Assembly: GCF_016802725.1 (NCBI RefSeq)
Contig: NC_052666.1
Span: 22,039,497-22,103,496 of the forward strand
Source of the DNA: Solenopsis invicta
Taxonomy: Eukaryota > Arthropoda > Insecta > Hymenoptera > Formicidae
Reading direction: 5' to 3'
DNA: 64,000 nt
A program made the translations under genes and the position numbers. A model generated the notes under the pieces. It made no database searches, was not told where the DNA came from, and saw only the letters and a program-made list of their open reading frames with translations. Of this stretch, positions 13,540-25,265 are shown one piece after another; positions within the stretch are counted from its first letter, which is position 1; the number at the start of each line of letters is the position of its first letter.

Positions 13540-13545
13540 GTAAGT
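13540..13545 (+). promoter_or_regulatory. Splice-donor-like site after the tandem repeat
   Basis: AAA|GTAAGT directly follows the GC-rich tandem block, and the sequence then turns sharply AT-rich, as at many exon-intron borders. If used, the repeat block would be a 5' untranslated exon on the plus strand. No promoter was found just upstream, so this is weakly supported. Confidence 0.25.
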
Positions 13546-13759
13546 TTTAATACAAAGTATAACTACTTTAATATAAGAATTTCTCGCGATTTACGGCGAA
13601 TGAATTGAAGTAAATTAGAGACTAGACCAGAGGTAAAATTACGCGTAAAATTATTTCTTTTAAAATTTCTTTTAAAAATTATGATAGACGTGGGACTTTG
13701 GCGAATTTTATTATTTTAATTTTTAGTAAAATTTGGGTAAATTTTAATAAAATATTGAA

Positions 13760-13951
13760 CTACTTTGTTATAAAGAATAATTTTACTAAATTTAAATTTT
13801 ATTAAAATTTTTAAGAAAAGAAATTTTGTTAAGAAAAAAATTCTAAAGATTCTAAAAATTTTCTTAAAAATTTTTTTCTTAAATAAAAATTCTAAAAAAA
13901 TATTTTTTTTAATTTTAGTAAAATTTAAAACCATTTTATATAACAAAATAG
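13760..13951. mobile_element. AT-rich 192-bp palindrome (MITE-like)
   Basis: The left arm (13760-13799, starting CTACTTTGTTATA) pairs imperfectly with the right arm (13912-13951, ending TATAACAAAATAG). The interior has further inverted A/T-rich words, so almost the whole unit folds back. It has no coding capacity. The composition is so AT-rich that part of the pairing could be coincidental, but the outer 13-base ends match well. Confidence 0.4.
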
Positions 13952-14693
13952 TTTTGTCATATTTTTTGTCATTTTTCTTTAGAATTTTTAAACTTGCTAT
14001 TTTACAAAGTTTGTTGTCAATGTTTCATGTTGTTATTAAATATTATTATTTGTTTAATTTAACGTATTATACTTATTTTTATATTTATTTATATTTGCCT
14101 CTCATGCAGAGCGTTTCCTATAACTCGATTATTTAGAGATCAGGATGATCTCGTGCAATAATAGAAAAAAATGCTGCCTGTGAAAAAAATTATAATATTA
14201 GTCCCTTTGAAATGAACTTTTTCCTTTAATACTTTTTCGTATCATTAAAAAGAACAGAGCCATTCTAAATGATTGAGTAAAAAAATACTGTGTTTGTAAT
14301 ATTTTATTTCGACACAACACGCTTCTTTATGGCTATGTTAATTCAGCCGCTAATAATTTAGATTTGTTTTTCACATTAAGTGGAAAAAACCATCCGTATC
14401 GTTGACAGCGACAATGGATTCGAGATCGGAGGAAATAAAGAAGCGTCGTAACTATTCCAATCTGTACCAAAGCCACGCGTTTTCTCCGTTTTCCCGGCAT
14501 GCTTGAACGATTTAAATGCCAGGTGGCCCGTGACAAGAGCGCAAACTGCGATACGGTATGTTATCGTTTCGGAAAGCGTTTTCCAGGCATACTGAAAAAG
14601 CTGCATCGAGCCGGTGCCGCGCAGCGCGGCGCGACTCGACGCGATGCGACGCGGCGGCGTCGCGGATTCCCGGAGGATGACGGCGGGAGAGGG

Positions 14694-14725
14694 TATATAA
14701 GAGGGATAATATCGTGTCTAGTGGG
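14694..14725 (+). promoter_or_regulatory. TATA core promoter candidate
   Basis: TATATAAG begins at 14694, directly after a block of about 100 bp dense in CpG (14600-14690). An initiator-like TCTAGT (14717-14722) would place transcription start near 14720, about 26 bp downstream of the TATA box and within the usual range. GC-rich sequence then runs to a consensus donor at 15093. This is the only TATA box in the window with both good spacing and exon-like sequence behind it. Its activity is inferred. Confidence 0.4.
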
Positions 14726-15092
14726 ATTTGTCGGAGGTAAACAGAGTGCACAAGGCTGTTGCAGGCAAACGTATTACCGCGGGATATCTTATATACACAC
14801 ACGTTCGCCCGTCACACTTTCCAAGCTACTTTCGCTTCCACAACGGCGCTCGCGCAGGGATTGCACCCTGCGTTTCCTTTTCTCGTGCCCTGTCGGTAAA
14901 TTCTGCTTCTCTCGTTCATTGCGATTTGTTTCCAAAGCCGCGAACTGCAAGAGCATTCCGCGTGACGTATCGAATACACTCAGCCCGCGAGCTGTCGGCT
15001 GCACGGATGCTGCATTTACGTTGCATTTCATTACTGCACGGCGCGAATAAATCAGAGTCTCGTCTGATACGCTTTGAATACGATGTGAATGT
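14720..15092 (+). other. Candidate first exon (untranslated or lncRNA)
   Basis: About 373 bp of GC-richer sequence between the TATA/initiator signals and a donor TGT|GTAAGT at 15093. A second similar donor (GGA|GTAAGT) lies near 15163. A plus-strand frame is open across most of the block but lacks an early ATG and resembles no known protein. The first useful ATG (15008) gives only about 28 codons before the donor. It is best read as a possible 5' untranslated or non-coding first exon. The open frames on the opposite strand are probably compositional. Confidence 0.3.
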
Positions 15093-15164
15093 GTAAGTTG
15101 TCACGGCGTATATCTATTCGCGAATGAAATATGATTGATCGAATGTCGCGAAGTATATCGGAGT

Positions 15165-16788
15165 AAGTTGTTGCGTGAAAAGGCAGCTTTTGACTCTGTA
15201 AGGATCAGCTTATTACTTATTGCTTTTTAAAATTTTGTGAAAGCGACCTTGGTATCGGAAGCAGGCCAGCCGGAATAATAGTCGTTTCCTTGCCAAATAG
15301 ATTTGGCGCGGTCCTGCGTTGTCCCTCTATCGCTATAAATTTTCTCCGATAATCTGGAAACGTTTCAAGGTAACCTGCAAAAGGCACAATAACCATTGTA
15401 GAGACTTGTTCTCATGCTTGTATGAGCAAATTCGGCAATACGTATTCTCCGTGCGTGCAAAAAAATCTTTAAGACCCTGTAGCTCAATAATTCGACAGTA
15501 AATCTTATTTTCCTCGATATACGATTTCAATATCTCGAGGCAAGACGTCCAATTTGTTATTATTTAACGCGTTTAAAATGCTGTTAACGATAAAAATCCT
15601 GTTATTTGTCTTTAAACAATATCTACTATTACAATTTTGTAAAATTTATAAAATTTCATCATTTATATCGCGGGATAAAAAATATCTAATAAGTGTTTTT
15701 TTTTATCTAGCTAATATATCAGAAATTACTATCAAGTCTAATTTGAAGTTCACGATAAAAACTTATACAATATGAATCGCGTTTCTCTCGTATTTGACGC
15801 CGTCGCGATCGAAGATACGTGGCTTAAACGATGCCTAGGTGGTGGTTCTTCCTCTCTTGAGGATCGTGCGAACCACCGGCAGATCCGAAAATATCCGACC
15901 ATTTTCCAGCGGCTGCCATTCCCAGACCACATCCGCGTACGATGCCCGCCCTTTCCGCTTCGCGCATTTACGGCGCGCCACTCGATACTCCACCTGATGG
16001 TTCATCCATCTTTCGCGAACCGACATTTAGACATTTCGGCTCGGCGCTGCCCAATACTCACAAATACTCGCATTTGCCTGACGTTTTACGTAAACCATCA
16101 ATATGGACTATCACCTGCATTTTTAATCACGGATATGTTTAATGAGATATTGAAAAAAATATACGTGCATATATGTATGTGAAAACGTAAATAAAATTGA
16201 CTTAATTTCACATCAACTTTATTTTGCAATGTAAACTAAATAACAATAATAAAATAGCAAAGGTTTCATTATCCATTTTTAAAAAGTTTCTACTTATCTT
16301 ATTTTTTATTAATGGTTATTTGATTAATAATCTTTATTGTTTTTTTTTCTGTTAGTTACTTTTTACATTAAGATTAAATTTAATTATAAATTTAAATTTC
16401 CGTTTTAAATTAAATGGAATTTATTAAACATTATTAAGTAGATTTTAAGCATTTTTTTCTGCAATGATTCAGCATGTTTGAAGAAAAAATAAACAACAAA
16501 CGTATTTAAATTTACTCAACTTTGGTGTAGGTTTCGTCCAACATACGCAATAGCATGTCAGCATAACATGTTCCTACCAGTTTCTACTTCGTTGAATTAA
16601 CAGAAACAGAACACGCGGGTAATACACTAGATATCGTTTCGCTCGATAAACATCACTCGCAGCACTTTCACCCTTCTTTTGTCGTAAACCACATTTTCGT
16701 GTCCAACAAGTTTTTTTTCCATTCAAACATTGTGCTTCCGTGTGTTCGTTTTCCTACTTTTGCTTACTTTCACTTACGTAATATCGCC
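15165..16788. other. Gene-free stretch
   Basis: Mixed composition to about 16.1 kb, then AT-rich. Overlapping frames on both strands at 15750-16182 have no recognisable domain. Nothing else was seen except the A16 run that ends the stretch. Confidence 0.5.
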
Positions 16789-16804
16789 AAAAAAAAAAAA
16801 AAAA
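16789..16804 (+). repeat. A16 homopolymer
   Basis: Sixteen consecutive A. It could be the tail of an old retroposed copy, but no body upstream was recognised and no target-site duplication was evident. Confidence 0.7.
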
Positions 16805-17027
16805 CGATAGGATTTTAGCATTTTAATTAAAGTTGTTACTGAAATTTGAAGGAGAGAATCAATTCCGAAATTGTTAGTATGTTGAATCCTTTGTGTATAT
16901 CCTCAAAGTGAGTAGAGCGCACAATCCAAATTAGACGCGGCCATAGAGTGGGAGTCAAATTATAGTCGGTGTCTGCAAGTTCATGCGTTCCATGATGAGT
17001 ACCAGGACTCGTGCCGCGGAACTTTGC

Positions 17028-17051
17028 TAATTAACAGCGTGCTGTTAATTA
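17028..17051. repeat. 24-bp palindrome with two TAATTA cores
   Basis: TAATTAACAGC, GT and GCTGTTAATTA form an 11-bp-arm perfect palindrome. TAATTA is the core recognised by many homeodomain proteins, so a paired or dimeric site is conceivable. It can equally form a small cruciform. It lies in otherwise unremarkable DNA. Confidence 0.5.
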
Positions 17052-18170
17052 ATGTTACAAGCATTTTAGAAACATAATGGTCTCTCGAGATCGTAAAACA
17101 GAGTGCACGAGTCATTTCACATTGTTCCGTATCGAATGATGAATACTGTTTGTTTTTGCAGTTAATAATATATGTATATTTAAAAAGTTTGATCGCTATT
17201 TGTGTTCCACTTTTCTCATATGCTAATCATTTAAAGGAAAGAGATGAAAATTGGAAAGAGGTAAATTTTATAATTACTTTCTGCGTCAATTAATAGTATC
17301 GTTAATTATTTAGCAATATAAAGGAATTTTCATAATGCATTAATCAGCTTTCAGAGAAAAAGAGCTTGTTATCGTTGTTTCATGACTCGGTGCGCTGTTT
17401 AACGAATTTCAAACGTTCCATAAATTCTATGCAAGACAGTTAATTTTTGCAACTTACAACTCTCGCACCCACGGGTATAACTTTATTTTTTCCTGATTAC
17501 AACTTGCTCGAATTCGACGTAACGCAAAGCCGAAATGAAGAAAAGTTTTTAATGTATGCACGTTAAAAGGATTATAAATCAATGCATGGTGAATTGAAAT
17601 GCGGATACCGCAATTCCATTACAATACCGGATTGCGCGAACATAAATCTTCCCGGAAATAATAATTCAAGCGAACAGTTTCGTGTGTCTCGAAGGTTCTC
17701 CGTCATCTGCGATAGCCGCGGAACTTGTTGGACCTTAGCCGATGAAAATCGACGCTGAAGGAACGCAGGCCACGGCCAAAAGATATTAATATGTAAAGTA
17801 ACGGCGCTTCGCGAGTGCTTCGCCTCGCGATGCGCGCTTCATCATCGCCAGAATCGATGCCAGCCATCGTAGATACTGCACATCCACTCTACCGTGCCAC
17901 TCGTATGGCTGCATTAATGCGCGGTTAAGACGGGCGAGACGCCAAGAGCAGTAACTTATTATGACAACGTCATTGAAATAAAAGTCGATCTATGTGACGG
18001 GAAACAAAAATTGAAAGAACGCAACACTGTTTCTCAGTAATTTATTGGGTAAATGGTAAAATTTTTGTCAGCTTAAGGTCTGTCTTTCGACAAAAATACC
18101 TTGTTGTTAAATAAGTTGTACTTTGTATAGATTTCATAGAATTATAATTACTTTTGTATAATTAAAATAT
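17052..18170. other. Gene-free stretch with a GC patch at 17.69-17.96 kb
   Basis: The DNA is AT-rich apart from about 270 bp at 17690-17960, where CpG is frequent (for example GCTTCGCGAGTGCTTCGCC). No open frame or splice-bounded exon was found in the patch. Confidence 0.5.
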
Positions 18171-18249
18171 AAGGGGCGGTCAAATGAAAACGAGACAGAC
18201 TGTATTACACAGTATATACAGCCTGTTTCGTTTTCATTTGACTGCCCTT
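18171..18249. mobile_element. 79-bp foldback MITE-like hairpin flanked by TA
   Basis: Arms of about 33 bp, AAGGGGCGGTCAAATGAAAA... (18171-18204) and its near-perfect complement ending ...CATTTGACTGCCCTT (18217-18249), flank a 12-base loop. The unit sits between TA-rich flanks (ATAT on both sides), consistent with a TA target duplication of the Tc1/mariner type. It has no coding capacity. A very short non-autonomous mariner-like derivative is the likeliest reading; the family name is not certain. Confidence 0.6.
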
Positions 18250-21200
18250 TATATATACATGTCAACGTATACGATTCTATTTTTTATCAAAAAGAGGAAA
18301 AAATAAAAAAATTTAGATTTCCTTATCGACTTTTATCTCAATACGGTGATCAAAGGTGTCAGTTCACAGAAGCATTTATTTTGTGGGAAAGGTGAAGGAT
18401 ATATGCGCGAAATAAAACCAGATCCGGATATAAAATAAATAAATAATGTTGTATTGATGGAATTATTATAAACTTTAGAAGTCTAATTTAACAGAATATA
18501 ATGTTGTACCATTTGTGTACGCGAGATTTCGATGAAATAGTATATGTAGAGATCTGTTTCGTAAATCGTATGTGTGTATGATAAATTATATGCGTAAGTC
18601 ACATTTAATCGGTAAGATTAACGACGTCAGCTTCACCTTAATAACTAATCTTGTTTGCCGTTATTTTATTTTAGTAACTTTAGCAATTTTGGCGAAATTT
18701 GGTATTAATTCTGTGTGGTAAACCTGTGCTATTTTTGTTGCGTATCTTCCGCGCGCAATAACACGCGCATGAATTATGCACAACATGGTTTTAGTTGCAT
18801 CGATTTATCAATGTCTACAATTACTTATAGTCAGTTAATCCTGCGTGATAAAGTTATTTAACTGTCGGTACTATAATCGCTGCCATCATTAATTCGCTGA
18901 AATGTATTGCGATAACGCAGATATAATTTCATACATTTCATTCGACTGCGAAGCTTATTAACCGCGGAGTTTTGTTGCGGTTTTCGTGAAATAAGCTAAC
19001 CGTCTGAAAATGAGTTCTTAATGACTGCCTAACTTACTCCTAATTGATCCTTAATTCCGCTTAATTTATACGACGGGGGAGCGACAGTGAAATCACGGTA
19101 ACGATGAAGTAGTAAACGACTTTCCGGCTGGAAAGAAATCGCGTTCATCAAAGAACAATCGAAACCACGTGGGGGAAGAAGCGGGAGCGCAACGTGCAAG
19201 AAACGCATGCAAGCCGACAAGAAAAGAGTAATGCGCGATTAAGCAGGCGCACACCATCGTTTGTAACGGCTTACTGAAAGCAAACGCACGCCAGCGTCAA
19301 CCCCCGCGGTCTTCTCTCTCACCCACACAACGTCTGGGGAGAACGACTGGAACTTACTCCAGCGAGTTTTGTTGCGGTTTCCGCGAAATTGCTTTATAAT
19401 TCCTGATTTATATTTCCCCTGGCCGGCGGCGCGTCCGCCACCCCCTTTTCACGCTCTCTTCTCCGCGTCTTCCGCCAGCCCGGCGCGTATTCGAGAATGA
19501 CGTCCCCCCCGTTCCTTAACGCATATTTCTTCCTCCGCCGAGCACGCTTAACGCTCGCTTAGATATCACTTACTCGAATCGTCGCGAAAGCGACTCTCTC
19601 TCATTTCTGCGGGGATTTTTCCGAGCCGCGCGTATACAGTAAATAGTTGTAGTGGACGTGAATCGTGTTCCCTTGATTCTTCTATCGCTTATTGATATCT
19701 TGTTTTTTCTGCCACGAGACTTTAACGCTTTAGCCAATATTTACATATTGAGGCACGAGTTAATTTCATGGGTTTTATTATTTAAAACAAGTAACCAAAC
19801 CAGTTACCTCGCGTTAATTCCGTTATTGTACGATTGAATCTATGCTGAAATTCTCGGTGAGATTTTGATGGGTAGAGATCGACTCGATTCAACGTCACGT
19901 TGCGTCATTCCCATGTCAGTGCGCGCAGCGCACAATTTCCCTGTACCCATTATAATTGCTTCGCACCTATCGCACGTGCTGTCACAGCGATATTGCGAGC
20001 TTGATCTCGCGCGCAAAATGAATGTCATATCACGAACGATTAATTGGTAATAACTCTAATAACTAATCAATAGACAGTGCCTCCGGGCAAATCATTTTGT
20101 ATTATAAAATACAATATTATTGTACGCTTAGATTTACAACACTATTACAATTTACAAATAGCTGTTAAATCACAATATTTGCGATGCGATTAAATACCTG
20201 TACGGGCCGCCTGCGGAATAGGATTACTACTATTGTTTATAACAAACAAAGGGATTATCGGTATGATGGCTGTGATACTTGCATGGATAGCTGGTATCAG
20301 TATTTGATCAGTATTATCCAGTTGTGCCGCTACGTAGTCGTACGATTGGATCTCGGCGAAACCTGCTTGGTGATGTAATTACACCGTCATGGTCCAAGCA
20401 CCACCTGCGAACCAATTGTGGAGAAACCGAATTTAGACTAACATAATTGCGGGGGAGATTGTTGCGGATTCTAAAATAGATTAGCGGGATCCGATGCGCC
20501 GCGTGATGACGTCGATCTCGTCCATTTTCTGAGCAACCGAATGAATTTGGATCTCTCTTCGAGATACGATGTTTACAAGATGAATCCACATGGAAGGAAA
20601 GAAGCTAAGTCATTATATAAATGTATATTTCGGCCTCGTGACTTTTCTTCATCGTCCACGGCTTTGCGCGAGAACACGCGAATTTGCTGCGAGGCAGAGG
20701 TAGATAAACAGACGGCGCGTAATGCATACGCAACGGAGTCAGCTACTCCTGAAAGCGAGGGAATGAATTGTTTTTGCGATAAGCCCGTATCTCGAGCGCG
20801 ATTTCTTTCGTGCTGGGGTCAGGACGCGTCTCCCGTTCTCTTTCTCTTTGCTCGCCTTGTTTTTTGCCCGGAAAGTAGGCGGCCCGTTTAAATTAGACCA
20901 TTATCTTATGGAACAGTCAACATACGATAATTGCAGTTTTTGCCAGACATTTATTAATTAATCATCCGAAAGATATTACTCCATGTAGAATTAAAATTTT
21001 GACGATCTAGTTAACTCCATCTACTTTGCGATAATTTTCTCTGCATTTCTCGCCAATTTAATTTAAAATTGGATGTAATAGTAATTATTGTACAAACATT
21101 AATGGAAAAGATTCGAGATGCACAAGAATTGACTTTATTCTGAAGCGCGTTGAACGGTAAAATTTAGACGCAATTCTAGCACGCTTACTAACAGTTTGTA

Positions 21201-22343
21201 TGAATAAAATCGTGGTTTTACTCGAAGTGGTATCTCTTGTTATGGTTTGCATTTTGAGCAAAATAGATTTAACGACGGACGGGCATTGTAACGCTCAATA
21301 ACTTTGCGTGGGGAAACAAGCCGATGATGGTGACGTTGGAAGTGAGGATAAACCAGTGTAATATAAGTGAGGGAGGAAAGCGAAATCCGCGCAGAACACG
21401 TCTCATCCGGAAACGCGTATTGCAAATTCCGACTCTTTCCGTCGTTGTGCCCGTCCGACGCGAATATCGAGCGACACGAAAATGGAATATTGATATTTCG
21501 AGTACACGCGGATACACGGGCGCGAATGCCGCGGTAGAGATACGTACGGAGCGCATAAACATCGCTGCATGGACAATTCTATGGCCTCTGCACCCAGCTT
21601 CCTGTTTTTCTACTCGCTGCTATATCATCGCCCTCTTCCTCCCGCACCAACGTCATCCTTCTCTCAATTCCATTTTGCGTCATACTATTCGTTTTCACAG
21701 ATATCTAGAATAATGAACATCTCCTCTACAGATAGAGAAAACTAATAGCAATTTAACGTGTCGGTGTGGTGCAATAAGATTTTTAATTCCTCTTGAGGTC
21801 GTAAAGATCGCTCAGCGAGTATTATTCGTTAGAGAAAATTAACGGGCGTGAGAAAATAACTTTTTACTCGCAAACTCTCAATATTGTTAAGAAATACAAA
21901 TTGAACAGCTTTTAAATTGTTCGAAACTAAATGATGTATGTCTGGAAAAAATTTGTAATTGTCTGCTGTACGCATCTATTGCATGCATTCGAAAAGGAGT
22001 TATTTCCTCATCACAAATTAAACGGTGCATTGTTTAAAATTTTTCTTCCATTTAACTTAACTAATACCACTGGTGTCTACTACGTAACAGTATTACTCGC
22101 ATAGAAGTGGTACAAGCGTTATCAACCGTTTCAGATTCGACGAAGCGTTCTATAAGCAGCAGGCAAACGTAAATTTAATCCACCGCGGTTTAATACCGTA
22201 CACGGCACGAACCGTGATGAATTTCCACTGAATATCATTTGCTCGATTTTACGTTGGTGATTTGCAAGAATAAAAGTTCGGATGAATTTGTTTTGAATAA
22301 GAGATTTTAAAAATTGGATAAATCAATATTAGCAGCTTGGTAG
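18250..22343. other. Gene-free stretch with GC patches
   Basis: Apart from the direct repeat above, GC-richer patches at about 18.96-19.64, 19.86-20.02 and 21.24-21.71 kb carry overlapping chance frames on both strands without recognisable domains. ACTTAC donor-like words on the minus strand at 19034 and 19352 have no matching acceptor. No gene is supported. Confidence 0.5.
18967..19389 (+). repeat. Direct repeat pair 397 bp apart
   Basis: GAGTTTTGTTGCGGTTT occurs at 18967-18983 and at 19364-19380 (17 exact bases), followed by TCGTGAAAT and CCGCGAAAT respectively, so about 24 of 26 bases agree. The second copy lies in a GC-rich patch (about 19.24-19.64 kb). It may be a repeated regulatory motif or the remnant of a local duplication. 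Confidence 0.5.
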
Positions 22344-22362
22344 AAAAAAAAAAAAAAAAAAA
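22344..22362 (+). repeat. A19 homopolymer
   Basis: Nineteen consecutive A in AT-rich DNA, with no recognisable retroelement body upstream. Confidence 0.8.
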
Positions 22363-24230
22363 TTACCGCGTTGACGTTACAGTTATCGTAAGTTTTTAAT
22401 AAATGACTTGAATTAGTAATATAATTAAAGAATTTTGGAACATTATTATTAATATTGTATGGTTTGTCGAAAGTAGCATGGTAGACATCATGATTTGTCA
22501 TCGCTATATGTCTAATCATTGCAATTCCTATCATATGCATACGCGCGACACATTTGATTCACGTCCATGTTGCTCATCAATCTGATGCAATAATGGATGA
22601 AGATGTTTGAACAGTTTCAGTGAAATTGTTATAGTATGTTATGCAATATTATGACGTATTGCTGTTTTCTGCGTCTGTAACTTGAACAGTTGTTGAAAAA
22701 TAATATAATTCATTAATATACTGTACTCTGTAAAATATACAAACGATTCGATGATTTTGTTCTGCAAATTTTTTTTCTTTGAAAAAGTAAAAAAGCTGTA
22801 GTCATAACATTTATATACAATTTTTTGAAAATAATTATAAAAATATTTTTTAGAGATGTAAAGTATATATAAATTATTGAAGAACTTTTTTTATACTTAA
22901 AAGTAATGAAAATTAACTCAGAAATATCGCTGTCTAACGTACAGAGCGATTTGTTGGCTTATTTATATGTATTTACGTAAGAATGTTTGATCATTAATTG
23001 AAAGCAAAGTGCACGTAAGATAACGTGTGTAGCTCTGCTGTATTTCTTTTTAAATATTTTATATCTCATTTTTTTTATGGAAATATCAAAATTTTAAATC
23101 ACAAGGACCAACCCATAGAATGCAATAAGCAATAACTTGTCCAATAAAAATATTAAAGAGAAATCTGATGAATTTATTTCTTCTATACATGGCAGCTTCA
23201 CGCAAATTGCATTGATTTATTCTTGACGACTTTTACATCTCTGTTCAAAGTTATTCGATCTGATTGCTCGGCCCCGTTGGGTACCAGTTTTTCGCAGTAT
23301 TTCGTCACCTTCTTTTTCCCCGTTCGCCCCTGATTCGCGAGCTAGGCAAGCGCGACGACAGATTTATGGATTCTCTTGACAGTGGCGGAAACGGCGGGTC
23401 GCGGGTGGTAGTTGGCGGATCTGCCAAGCGGCGGCAGACACAAGAGTGCATCGCTTCTCCGGCAGCAATACCGCATATCCCCATCGAGCGATACGTGTAC
23501 GACACTAACACAAACACACACACGCACATACGAGGATATTTCTCACAGTGCATCACGGTGCATCTTTTCTGCAGCCCGTGGCCGACGAAATTAGCAAACC
23601 AAATTCGAAGCCGACCGTCGCGTCGTCGTCGGCTCGAGCAGCCGCGGAAAGGTTCGAATTTATTCGCGGCCGGGCGCATCGCCGGCACGGTAAAAAGCTC
23701 GCCTCGGCGCCCCGCAACGCACATCCCGTTAAATACGACGGCATTAAATATTTCCCGAGGAGGAAGGAAACGCTTAACGCTATACGATTATTAAGAGTTA
23801 CCGGGGTCTGCGATGACATTATGGCGATAATATCTGCGTTCGAAAGGCGAACGCGCTGCGTATCTACTGACGGCGATATTCAGCGCGTTTTCATGCCGTT
23901 AATGAAAAAAATGCTCGTTAGTCGAATTAATTATGAACGTCACATGCAAATCTCTCTCTTTGTTAAGCTCCACTTTGGCTTATTGCTCTTACGTCGGAGA
24001 ATATTTCAATATTGTATTGCACGAATCATTAGTATTTTAATGTCAACTTCTAATTAAATATATGTTTAGTATATTAAATATACATTTAAATTTATATGAT
24101 AAATGTGTTTCTTTTATATTTTTTTATAAATATTATTTTTTTGTATTTAGTAATAAAAAATTGTCAGGATACGATTTAAACTTTTCTTATATTTGAGTCA
24201 TGAATATTTTATATTCAATTGAGACATTAA
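22363..24230. other. AT-rich DNA then GC-rich patch at 23.25-23.9 kb
   Basis: The first part is AT-rich and empty. The GC-rich patch has a CA-type microsatellite (about 23507-23530) and frames on both strands (plus 23264-23794, minus 23305-23724), which fully overlap and show no family. It could be a promoter-proximal or untranslated region, but no TATA, initiator and donor set was seen. Confidence 0.45.
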
Positions 24231-24244
24231 GACATGCATTCTGG

Positions 24245-25265
24245 GCCAAATTTATATATTAGTGTGAAGTTAGCGCCCAACTTTATAAAAAACAAAAATG
24301 CTTCATACATATCGATTGTACTTTGTTTGTACCCGTTTGTACTACTTTTGCTTTCATTTATACCTCAAGGGGTAAAAAGTTATAAGGGGGTGAAGAAATG
24401 GCCAGCGCCCAACTAACAGATTTTTAAATTTTGTTTATGCCATTCGAAAGAGCATTGTTTGTACCCGTTTGTACATCTTTTGTTTTTGTTTGTACCTCAA
24501 GGGGTGCGGAGATACAGCGTTTTTCAATTTTATTCCCCCTTCCACCGAAAACTTAGCCATTTTATAAGATATCGAAAAATGACCAACGGCATTCTAAAGA
24601 AAATCGTTTGTACTCGTTTATACCACTTATGTTTTTGTTTGTGGCCTGAAAGGCTTCGAAGATACAGCGTTTTCAGTTTTACGCTTTTCAATTTTTTTTG
24701 TCCGAATCTTTTGAGGTACAAACAAAAATAAGGTGGTACAAACGGGTACAAACGACGCTCTTTCGAATGCCATTGGCCGTTTCTCGATATCTTTTAAAAC
24801 GGCCAAATTTCTGGAGGAAGAGTGTACGTAAAAATTGAAAATGTATTTCTTATATTTCCTCGCCCCTTTAGGTACAAACAAAAAGAAAAAAAAGGTACAA
24901 ATGGGTACAAACGATTCTCTTTCAAATACCGTTGGTTATTTTTTGATATCTTATAAAATAGATAAGTTCTCGTTGGAAGGCGGAGTAAAACTGAAAAGCG
25001 CTGTATCTCCGAACCCTTTAAGATACAAACGTAAACAAGAGAGATACAAACGGGTACAAAGGATGCTCTTTCGAATGGCATAAACAAAATTTAAAAATCT
25101 GTTAGTTGGGCGCTGGCTATTTTTTTACTCCCTTATAACTTTTTACTCCTTGAGGTACAAACAAAAAGTGGTACAACAAAGTACAATCGATATGTAGCAT
25201 GTACATCGATTAAGCATTTTTGTTTTTTATAAAGTTCGACGCTAACTTCACACCGGTAATTTTAG
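24245..25265. repeat. Compound 1-kb palindrome built of repeated modules
   Basis: The left arm (about 24262-24720) and right arm (about 24735-25251) are inverted copies. The outer ends GTGAAGTTAGCGCCCAACTT (24262-24281) and its near complement at 25232-25251 pair over about 40 bp. Each arm carries repeated modules with the motif GTACAAACGGGTACAAAC or its complement: complement at 24325, 24457 and 24606, forward at 24736, 24895 and about 25043, with a degenerate outermost copy near 25171. Other module parts also recur, such as GATATC after a TTTTATAAGA- or TTTTAAA-type word, and GATACAGCG. The frames inside are by-products of the repeats. It is likely a foldback-type mobile element; a transcript would form a long double-stranded hairpin. 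Confidence 0.8.

Noticed and set aside
24234..25087. Reading frames of 60-97 codons inside the compound palindrome
   Set aside because: Each frame is a translation of the repeated modules and recurs on the other strand because of the palindrome.
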